NCBI GenBank assembly: GCA_903772945.1
Contig: CAICTM010001161.1
Location: forward strand, 1 to 35,478
From: Seminavis robusta
Lineage: Eukaryota > Bacillariophyta > Bacillariophyceae > Naviculales > Naviculaceae
Direction: 5' to 3'
Length of the DNA stretch: 35,478 bases
Shown: in pieces, positions 29,601-35,478 of the stretch
How the letters are laid out: each line of letters starts with the position of its first letter
How positions within the stretch are numbered: position 1 is the stretch's first letter
Translations under genes and position numbers: made by a program
Notes under the pieces: generated by a model
Databases searched by the model: none
Seen by the model: only the letters and a program-made list of their open reading frames with translations
Told to the model about the DNA's origin: nothing

Positions 29601-31904
29601 TGTGAAATTGCTGGCATGATCACCCTCAATGTTGAGTGTAATGATGACAAGTCTGCCACTATTTCTTGGAGTGGCGAGGGAGATTCCTACATTGCCATCA
29701 AGGTGAAGGGTTCAGATGGTGGAACTCTCTATGATTCCAGTACGAACGGAGGCAACTATATTGCTGGTACTAATAATGGCGGCCAAACTGCCGACATCAG
29801 CCACATTGAGGTCTGTCTCAACTGCGTTGGTTCAGAGTGTTATCCCACAGGCACCCCAACTGGAACCCCCACAGGCTCACCCACCAGCGGCCCAACAGCA
29901 TCTCCGACAGGTACACCCACCGGCGGACCAACAGGAGGCCCCACAGGTCACCCACTGGGGACCAACCACATCTCCCACAGGTTCACCCACCGGCGGACCA
30001 ACTGGAACCCCCACTGCCTCACCCACCGGCGGACCAACAGCATCTCCGACAGGTTCACTACCGGAGGACCACAGCGTCACCCACTGGCGGACCAACAGGG
30101 AGCCCCACAGGTTCACCCACTGGTGGACCAACCGCATCTCCCACAGGTCACCCACCGGCGGACCAACTGGAACCCCCACTGCCTCACCCACCGGTGGACC
30201 AACAGCATCTCCGACAGGTTCACCTACCGGAGGACCAACAGGAACCCCACCGCGCAACCTGGCGACCAACAGGAAGCCCCACAGGTTCACCCACTGGTGG
30301 CAACGCATCTCCCACAGGTTCACCCACTGGGGGACCAACAGGAAGCCCCACAGGCTCACCCACCGGCACACCAACAGCATCTCCCACAGGCTCACCCACC
30401 GGTGGACCAACAGGAAGCCCCACAGGTTCACCACCGGACACCAACAGCATCTCCCACAGGTTTCACCCACTGGTGCTCCCACACCATCGCCCACTGGAGG
30501 ACCGACCGCATCTCCCACAGGTTCACCCACCGGCGGACCAACTGGAACCCCCACTGCCTCACCCACCGGCGGACCAACAGCATCTCCGACAGGTTCCCCT
30601 ACCGGAGGACCAACAGGAACCCCACCGCGTCACCCACTGGCGGACCAACTGGAAGCCCCACAGGTTCCCCCACTGGTGGACCAACGGCATCTCCCACAGG
30701 TTCACCCACTGGGGGACCAACAGGAAGCCCCACAGGCTCACCCACCGGACCAACGCACACAGCACCCACCGGCACACCACAGCACTCTCCCACAGGCTCA
30801 CCCACCGGTGGACCAACAGGAAGCCCCACAGGTTCACCCACCGGCACACCAACGGCATCTCCCACAGGTTCACCCACCGGTGCACCCACACCATCGCCCA
30901 CAGGAGGACCGACCGCATCCCCACAGGTTCACCCACGGGGACCAACGCATCTCCCACAGGTTCACCCACTGGCGGACCAACAGGAAGCCCCACAGGCTCC
31001 CCCACTGGAGGACCAACGCATCCCCACAGGTACACCCACGGGAGGGGACCAACAGCGTCACCGAATCCGCATCACCACCGGCGGACCAACCGCATCTCCC
31101 ACAGGCGCACCCACCGGCGGACCTACTGGAACACCAACAGCTTCACCCACTGGCTCTCCTACTGGCACACCCACGGGAAGCCCAACTAAGACTCCCACAG
31201 CCAGCCCAACAAAGACTCCCACAACCAGCCCAAGCAGTTCACCCACCGAAAGTCCTTACCCCAGTGGTTTACCCAGTACAACACCAACCGAGAGTCAAGA
31301 GCCCAGTGCATTGCCAACTGGTGGACCCACACCGTCACCTACTGGCAGTCCAACAGGAACACCAACTGGCGGACCCACAAAGTCACCTACTGGCAGTCCA
31401 ACAGGAACACCAACCGGCACTCCAACTGGTGGACCCACAGAGTCACCTACTGGAAGCCCCACAGAAGCACCAAGTGAAGCACCAAGCGATGCACCAAGTG
31501 ATGCTCCTAGTGAGGCACCCAGCGAGTCACCAAGTCAGGCACCAAGCACAGAGCCAAGCTCTGCTCCAAGCCAATCACCGAGTAAGTCTCCAACAGGTGG
31601 GCCTACTGGGACTCCTACCATGAGCCCCAGCTCTGGCCCCAGCACCAGTCCAAGCAGCTCCCCATCTGCATCACCCAGTGACGGTCCAAGTGCTTCCCCA
31701 AGTGGAAGCCCGAGTTCAAGCCCAAGCTCTTCTCCCAGTGTTTCTCCCAGTGGCTCACCAACAGGAGAACCAACTCCATCACCTAGCTCTTCTCCAAGTG
31801 CTTCTCCAAGCATGTCACCGAGTGCAAGCCCAAGTGCTGGCCCAGTGCCTCTCCTAGTGCAAGTCCAAGTGGTTCCCCCAGTGGATCACCAAGTGTCAGC
31901 CTAG
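26655..31904 (+). CDS. Giant modular secreted PT/PS-repeat protein, N-terminal part
   Basis: Open for 1749 codons. Residues 1-23 (MILIKRLTVVSLFLGTLLAS...) are a signal peptide. A Pro/Thr/Ser/Ala linker (40-158) follows. Then come four related domains of about 160 residues (162-324, 331-502, 510-682, 709-872). Each has paired Cys, a VTF or VTY strand, a W-x-L/I-hydrophobic then W-x-G motif, and mostly a closing FDFxIxCxC. A different C-rich domain follows (927-1062; GFDYGWKMDGC, YIAIKVKGSDGG, ISHIEVCLNC). After that are PTGSPTGGPT-type repeats, passing into PSASPSSSPS-type repeats. The true repeat frame leaves this reading frame at about 29946 and returns only in places, so the peptide between residues about 1098 and 1460 is partly wrong (HRFTHRRTN-like stretches are frameshifted PTG repeats). 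The stop at 31902-31904 is also a frameshift product. The likely setting is cell wall, extracellular matrix or adhesive. The function is inferred from architecture only. Confidence 0.8.
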   Translation: MILIKRLTVVSLFLGTLLASVVAQDNVVKAQGQVQRTKGIFTAPTPGTPTTPVPPPSDEPSGTPSDSPSDSPSEAPSAETAAPTVVSTDAATGTPTKGATQAPTGSSTEAATTGAPTEGVPATDAPVAVTDSPTGTTVVTTDAPTGATGTASPTVSTDDLDVCVMSWDHSGKVCHSLIEDENSTTVAEVCVYIAHEYDVPKLQVTFKAVGSWKLVRNKFWLGTSIQDVPLKDADANGTIAIDLEAFSVFACNSTGVEVWTYPVDIDWSICTDATKMQYVLVAFAEAETTDANGDVVPESAVTAYAVQHPIANLGYFDFDIACDCSKEPEDVCIATMDHSGKLCHTLNGEEGVDSNVTEAVAQVCVEVVYNEVTAKRQLQVTFDALGEWKLVTNKFWFGEDVSGVPKLGDGSTDLEAFEYFICNSTGIETWTYSVNLDLPACASNGMGAVEFSMIAFTEVELTDDEGLAIRSTAFRAFAYEHSLGYGDNWMGWFDFKIECECGEKPDPRNYCPDDTPELYVKSTSPRECHAIVAGGDMQSMQAGEVCVEIDHEDGMLEVTFEAGTNWALLRSQLWVGFDTDAESAWDSMPHKKSGAPDTKKFKDFACDWKGEKTVSFKINLDVECVSDDEIRVYVVAHSKVEQVDEYGALIPGSDVDVFAFEHTGDSEKWYGWFDFMIGCRCPTTTTPAPSSLPSPTDAPTSAPTEGSKCEEEMSPEDVEEICYDMTAPEAWEPEAGTVCISITNATMDVTYRSTNYWAIFESHVWWGDNIADVPMTDGTNEFELYSFQNVNDDLEGETNYTVQLQISDLACDANDEYRMVIVAQALVGEPCIPPNGTAILGTDRNAYGGDQEIANPDFPYYYIEMPIDCICGPGRTRGEIPPVTGSPVADPTGSPTASPTGTPLADPTAAPTASPTGTPTGSPVSDCVARPPSGVSFGPYSGNPQCYQTGSDTPFGFDYGWKMDGCSSGTYTLNSDGEMTGSCEIAGMITLNVECNDDKSATISWSGEGDSYIAIKVKGSDGGTLYDSSTNGGNYIAGTNNGGQTADISHIEVCLNCVGSECYPTGTPTGTPTGSPTSGPTASPTGTPTGGPTGGPTGHPLGTNHISHRFTHRRTNWNPHCLTHRRTNSISDRFTTGGPQRHPLADQQGAPQVHPLVDQPHLPQVTHRRTNWNPHCLTHRWTNSISDRFTYRRTNRNPTAQPGDQQEAPQVHPLVATHLPQVHPLGDQQEAPQAHPPAHQQHLPQAHPPVDQQEAPQVHHRTPTASPTGFTHWCSHTIAHWRTDRISHRFTHRRTNWNPHCLTHRRTNSISDRFPYRRTNRNPTASPTGGPTGSPTGSPTGGPTASPTGSPTGGPTGSPTGSPTGPTHTAPTGTPQHSPTGSPTGGPTGSPTGSPTGTPTASPTGSPTGAPTPSPTGGPTASPQVHPRGPTHLPQVHPLADQQEAPQAPPLEDQRIPTGTPTGGDQQRHRIRITTGGPTASPTGAPTGGPTGTPTASPTGSPTGTPTGSPTKTPTASPTKTPTTSPSSSPTESPYPSGLPSTTPTESQEPSALPTGGPTPSPTGSPTGTPTGGPTKSPTGSPTGTPTGTPTGGPTESPTGSPTEAPSEAPSDAPSDAPSEAPSESPSQAPSTEPSSAPSQSPSKSPTGGPTGTPTMSPSSGPSTSPSSSPSASPSDGPSASPSGSPSSSPSSSPSVSPSGSPTGEPTPSPSSSPSASPSMSPSASPSAGPVPLLVQVQVVPPVDHQVSA
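29850..31480 (+). repeat. PTG-type protein repeat array with frameshifts
   Basis: Tandem 12-base-based units encode GSPT, GGPT, ASPT and GTPT tetrapeptides. The frame that reads PTG changes at about 29950, 30055, 30147, 30250, 30440, 30618, 30915 and 31018, with another out-and-back change near 31035-31075. Thr-rich PTG stretches are likely O-glycosylated. Antisense frames over the array (VGEPVGLPVG) are shadows. Confidence 0.85.
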
Positions 31905-32600
31905 TGAATCTCCCAGTGGCTCCCCAAGTGACTCCCCCAGTAACCCACCCACAGGAGAACCAACTCCTGCACCAAGCTCAAGCCCAGTGTCTCACCAAGC
32001 TCAAGCCCAAGTGGAAGTCCAAGCGCAGCACCAAGTTCCTCCCCTAGCACTGCACCCAGCAGCAGCCCTAGCAGTTCTCCAAGTGTCGGCCCCAGTGGAT
32101 CGCCAAGTGGTTCCCCAAGCAGCAGCCCCAGCAGCACACCCACAGGAGATCCTACTCCACCCCCCAGCTCTAGCCCAAGTGGATCACCCAGTGCTTCGCC
32201 AAGCTCTGGCCCAAGTGGATCACCCAGTGCTTCACCAAGCTCTAGCCCAAGTGGATCACCCAGCCGCAGTCCAAGTGTGAGCCCCAGTGGATCTCCCAGT
32301 GGTGCCCCAAGTGCTTCCCCAAGCAACCCACCAACTGGGGAACCCACCCCTTCTCCCAGCAGCAGTCCAAGTGGCTCTCCAAGTGGATCACCCAGCGAAG
32401 CCCCTAGTGAGGCCCCTAGTGATGCGCCCAGTGAAGCACCAAGTGAATCACCAAGTGACACCCCAACCATTGAACCAAGTCTGGGACCAACTGCTTCACC
32501 AAGTGTGGAGCCCAGTCTTGGACCAACTTCTTCGCCTTCCATCTCTCCCAGTGCACAACCATCCGTCAGTCCATCATTTGGCCCCACCGGAAGTCCATCT
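31470..32600 (+). repeat. PS-type protein repeat array, first block
   Basis: Units encode SxPS tetrapeptides (SPSASPSSSPS, APSEAPSDAPS), punctuated by PTGEPTPSPSS. Frame is lost at about 31842 (GGCCCAGT), 31899 (AGCCTAGT) and 31984 (AGCCCAGT). Each lacks one C against the sibling array, and the third loss restores the original frame. From 31986 the frame is open to about 32690. Confidence 0.85.
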
Positions 32601-33234
32601 GCCTTCCCTACCACAAGTGACTACACCTGTGAAGATTCCTGGGCTGTTGACGTGACGATTACCCCCGTTTGCCTTGAAGAAATTGGGTATGGCCGTTTGG
32701 ATGGTCAATGGAAAGTATGGAACTTCTGAGTGCTACAAATGTGGCTGTGGTGGTGACATGACTGTGGGTGACTCGGCCCCGTCACCGTCCGTTGTGGACT
32801 GTGCTGGCTTACCCGATTTTACTGAGTCTATTCATGACCTTCCAGCAGAGTCTTTTGATGGCAACCCCAACTGTCAAGATTTGGGCTATGACTTTGGCTG
32901 GAAGATGGAAGGTTGCTCTGGTGGCTCCTATGAGTATGACAGCTGACTAAAACGAAGGGAAGCTGTGACATTAGTGAAACGGATGTTGGATCCTTTGATT
33001 TGATGTGTTCAACTCCTGATGATGGTCAATTCATTGATGCAGTTATCACTCCCAGTGTTGACTCAGTTGTCATAATGAAGGGAGGAATGGAGGTGTAATC
33101 TATGATGGACTGAAGGCCGGATCAACATACACTTTGGATGTTGGTGCACGCAAGGGAATCAGCCACATGGAGTTCTGCTTCCGCTGTGATGGCCATGCCA
33201 AAAGTCGGAACCTCAACCAACTGAGGCCACCGAC
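31905..33234 (+). pseudogene. Frameshifted middle part of the giant gene
   Basis: Continuation of the gene from 26655, in pieces. PS repeats run to 32600. Then comes a conserved module: DYTCEDSWAVDVTITPVC, GYGR, GTSECYKCGCGGD, VVDCAGLPDF, YDFGWKMEGCSGG, CDISETDVGSFDL, VIYDGLKAG, ARKGISHMEFCFRC. Single-base losses against the sibling copy lie near 32695 (GTTTGG for GTTTTGG), 32706 (TCAATGG for TCAAATGG), 33088 (GGAATGG for GGCAATGG) and 33191 (GGCC for GGGCC), with another break near 32943. The GISHMEFC module is the same kind as residues 927-1062 of the N-terminal part. If the losses are sequencing errors this is ordinary coding sequence. Confidence 0.7.
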
Positions 33235-35169
33235 ATGGCTGGTTGCAACAAGTGCATTGCTGGATCTGATGACAGCTCTACTGATGTTGCGTTGAGTCCT
33301 GTTTCCATGGATCTCTACATGGGCTCCAATGAAGGTTGTGGACCCAAGGGAGAGAAGACAGGAACTGTTTATGTGAATCCAAGTTCAGATGGCAAGACAG
33401 TGACAGTGACATACCAGACTGTTGGTGACTTTGTCATTCAACAGACTCAGCTGTACATTGGAGGAGAGGAGGTTCCTCTTGTTCAACCTGCTGACTTTGA
33501 TTACTCTCATGAAGAAGGCTCCCTCTCCCCCACCACAACCACCAAGAGTTATGTGGTTGAATTGAAGTCTTGTGATTTCTACATTGCAGCAGTTGCCAAG
33601 ATCTGTGGTGAATTTGACACATTTGCACCAACTGGAAGTCCATCCATTTCTCCTAGTGAGAGCCCCAGTGACTCACCAAGTGAATCTCCAAGTGCCAGCC
33701 CCTCGGCCAGCCCAAGTGCAAGCCCCAGTTCTTCTCCCAGTGCCTCACCCAGTGGTTCACCAACAGGAGAACCAACTCCATCACCTAGCTCAACTCCAAG
33801 TGCTTCTCCAAGCACGTCACCAAGTGGTAGCCCTAGTGCTGGTCCCAGTGCTTCCCCCAGTGCAAGCCCAAGTGCTGGGCCCAGTGGCTCTCCTAGTTCA
33901 AGTCCAAGTAGTTCCCCCAGTGGATCGCCAAGTGTCAGCCCTAGTGAATCTCCCAGTGGTTCCCCAAGTGACTCCCCTAGTAACCCACCCACAGGAGAAC
34001 CAACTCCCGCACCGAGCTCAAGCCCTAGTGCCTCCCCAAGCTCAAGCCCGAGTGGAAGTCCAAGTGCCTCACCAAGTTCCTCCCCTAGTGGAAGCCCAAG
34101 TGCATCACCAAGTTCTTCCCCGAGTGTCAGCCCAAGCACCTTGCCCAGTAGCAGCCCCAGCAGCAGCCCCAGCAGTTCTCCAAGTGCTGGCCCCAGTGAA
34201 TCACCAAGTAGTTCGCCAAGCAGCAGCCCCAGTGCATCTCCTAGTGGTTCACCAAGTGATTCCCCCAGCAGCACACCTACAGGAGAGCCAACTCCATCAC
34301 CCAGCTCTAGCCCAAGTGGATCACCCAGTGCTTCGCCCAGCTCTAGCCCAAGTGGATCACCCAGTGCTTCGCCAAGCTCTGGCCCAAGTGGATCACCCAG
34401 CAGCAGTCCAAGTGTGAGCCCCAGTGGATCCCCCAGCGGTGCCCCTAGTGATTCTCCAAGCAACCCACCAACTGGGGAACCCACCGCTTCTCCCAGCAGC
34501 AGTCCAAGTGGATCCCCCAGTGGAAGGCCAAGTGTCAGTCCAAGTGAAGCACCAAGTGAGACCCCCAGTGGCTCGCCAAGTGAATCACCAAGTTTGGCAC
34601 CAAGTGATAGCCCAAGCATGGAACCAAGTCTGGGACCAACTGCTGCACCAAGCTTGGGACCAACTGCTTCACCAAGTGTGGAGCCCAGTCTTGGACCAAC
34701 TTCTTCGCCTTCCATCTCTCCCAGTGCACAACCATCCGTCAGTCCATCATTTGGCCCCACCGGAAGTCCATCTGCCTTCCCTACCACAAGCGATTACACC
34801 TGTGAAGATTCCTGGGCTGTTGACGTGACGATTACCCCCGTTTGCCTTGAAGAAATGGGGTATGGCCGTTTTGGATGGTCAAATGGAAAGTATGGAACTT
34901 CTGAGTGCTACATGATGTTCATTCAGATCCAGCAAATGCACTGTGCTGCAACCAGCCATGTCGGTGGCCTCAGTTGGTTGAGGTTCCGGCTTTTGGCATG
35001 GCCCATCACAGCGGAAACAGAACTCCATGTGGCTGATTCCCTTGCGTGCGCCAACATCCAAAGTTGTATGTTGATCCGCCTTCAGTCCATCATAGATTAC
35101 ACCTCCATTGCCTCCCTTCATATGACAACTGAGTCAACACTGGGAGTGATAATTGCGTCAATGAATTGA
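33235..35169 (+). CDS. Giant modular secreted protein, C-terminal part as read
   Basis: Open for 644 codons; it begins inside the gene, and the ATG at 33235 is simply the first Met after the last upstream frameshift. It starts with MAGCNKCIAGSDD, then a beta-type domain (about residues 15-128; GTVYVNP, VTVTYQTVGDFVI, QLYIGGEEVP, DFDYSHEE, CDFYIAAVAKICGEF), clearly a relative of the four N-terminal domains. PS repeats without any frameshift fill about 130-505. A second copy of the DYTCEDSWAVDV module follows, up to GTSECY (34911). The final 86 codons are antisense reading of an inverted segment and are not a natural C-terminus. The true end of the gene lies in the inverted part or beyond the window. 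Confidence 0.7.
   Translation: MAGCNKCIAGSDDSSTDVALSPVSMDLYMGSNEGCGPKGEKTGTVYVNPSSDGKTVTVTYQTVGDFVIQQTQLYIGGEEVPLVQPADFDYSHEEGSLSPTTTTKSYVVELKSCDFYIAAVAKICGEFDTFAPTGSPSISPSESPSDSPSESPSASPSASPSASPSSSPSASPSGSPTGEPTPSPSSTPSASPSTSPSGSPSAGPSASPSASPSAGPSGSPSSSPSSSPSGSPSVSPSESPSGSPSDSPSNPPTGEPTPAPSSSPSASPSSSPSGSPSASPSSSPSGSPSASPSSSPSVSPSTLPSSSPSSSPSSSPSAGPSESPSSSPSSSPSASPSGSPSDSPSSTPTGEPTPSPSSSPSGSPSASPSSSPSGSPSASPSSGPSGSPSSSPSVSPSGSPSGAPSDSPSNPPTGEPTASPSSSPSGSPSGRPSVSPSEAPSETPSGSPSESPSLAPSDSPSMEPSLGPTAAPSLGPTASPSVEPSLGPTSSPSISPSAQPSVSPSFGPTGSPSAFPTTSDYTCEDSWAVDVTITPVCLEEMGYGRFGWSNGKYGTSECYMMFIQIQQMHCAATSHVGGLSWLRFRLLAWPITAETELHVADSLACANIQSCMLIRLQSIIDYTSIASLHMTTESTLGVIIASMN
33610..34790 (+). repeat. 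PS-type protein repeat array, second block (in frame)
   Basis: Long SxPS tetrapeptide array with PTGEPTPSPS-like punctuation at five or so places, ending in EPSLGPTSSPSISPS and FGPTGSPSAFPTT. It is a sibling of 31470-32620 and the last 250 bases are nearly identical to it. Unlike the first block it keeps one frame throughout. Confidence 0.85.
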
Positions 35170-35478
35170 CCATCATCAGGAGCTTGCACAGGTCAAATCA
35201 AAGGAACCAACATCCGTTTCACTAATGTCACAGCTTCCCTTTGTCTTGTAGGCTGTCATAGTCATGGATGCCACCAGAGCAACCCTCCATCTTCCAACCA
35301 AAGTCATAGCCCAATTCCTCACAGTTGGGGTTGCCCTCGAAAGACTCTGCAGGGAGGTCATGAATAGACTCAGCAAAATCAGGCAAGCCAGCACAGTCGA
35401 CAACAGATGGTGATGGGGCTGAGTCACTGCACGGAGTCATGGTCAACTCTGTTACCAAACAGCCACATTTTGATTGCG
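34912..35478 (-). repeat. Inverted segment homologous to 32720-33290
   Basis: The plus-strand copy breaks exactly after GAGTGCTAC (34911). The rest of the window is the reverse complement of the sequence expected next: read on the minus strand from 35471 it gives AAATGTGGCTG, VVDCAGLPDFAES, GYDFGWKMEGCSGG, SCDISETDVGSFDL, VIYDGLKA, ARKGISHMEFCFRC and DMAGC, in the same order as 32729-33290. It carries its own single-base indels (near 34990, 35084, 35092 and 35124). Minus-strand frames 35228-35458 and 34879-35121 are parts of it. Confidence 0.85.

Noticed and set aside
29946..31080. Programmed frameshifting
   Set aside because: There are too many shifts, no slippery site is shared, and several are paired losses in base runs. 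Error or decay is simpler.
29877..31246. Long minus-strand frames rich in VGEPVGLPVGPP
   Set aside because: They are the antisense of the PTG repeat array. The periodic 12-base unit keeps all frames open, so length is no sign of coding.
29850..31480. Regular repeats that could suggest a CRISPR array
   Set aside because: Units are contiguous 12-base-based codon repeats with no spacers, within a secreted-protein gene of a eukaryote.
29716..31623. Alternative long + frames (635 and 450 codons) over the PTG array
   Set aside because: They are the other two frames of the same repeat and contain only patches of true PTG sequence, joined by HRFTHRRTN- or HPPADQ-type shifted stretches.
35083..35169. 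C-terminus of the 644-codon frame as a natural protein end
   Set aside because: It lies in the inverted segment and is antisense to conserved coding sequence.

Overview
The window looks like nuclear DNA of a diatom, most likely a raphid pennate such as Seminavis robusta. This is inferred from gene families and not proven. It has short GT-AG introns, sparse genes in repeat-rich intergenic DNA, leucine-rich-repeat (LRR) membrane proteins without a kinase, and a very large secreted protein with Pro-Thr-Gly and Pro-Ser repeats of the kind tied to diatom cell walls and adhesives. No bacterial operon structure, rRNA, tRNA or CRISPR array was seen.

Left part (1-7500): decayed and repetitive DNA. 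It opens with the integrase part of a broken Ty3/gypsy-type retrotransposon (about 300-1330) and a possible LTR. A tandem duplication of roughly 0.7 kb follows (2907-4330) and carries foldback hairpins. Then come two AT-rich minisatellites (4378-4845) and three separate local duplications (5399-5795, 5800-6255, 6591-6801). One short ORF with a strong Kozak context lies at 5154-5321.

Middle (7500-22000): two LRR genes form the arms of an inverted duplication. The left arm is a pseudogene on + (7602-9857) and the right arm is an intact 764-codon gene on - (13754-16048). Between them is a small two-exon gene for an NDUFA4/B12D (MLRQ)-like mitochondrial protein (12098-12490). A three-exon low-complexity, probably nuclear protein (17295-20013, -) then diverges from a PC-esterase/SGNH-type Golgi enzyme (20170-21906, +), with 156 bp shared between them.

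Right part (22000-35478): a displaced, broken copy of the start of the giant gene (about 22555-22975) sits beside decayed LRR sequence on the minus strand. From 26655 a giant modular secreted protein runs to at least 34911. It has a signal peptide, four related Cys-containing beta-type domains, a further C-rich domain, long PTG and PS repeats, repeated C-terminal modules and another beta-type domain. Its repeats carry many single-base indels (29946-33250). From 34912 the sequence runs as the reverse complement of what should follow, so there is a real inversion, a head-on paralogue or an assembly fault.

Themes: secreted and surface proteins (LRR receptor-like proteins, the wall/adhesive-type protein, the polysaccharide-modifying-type esterase) and their turnover by duplication and decay.
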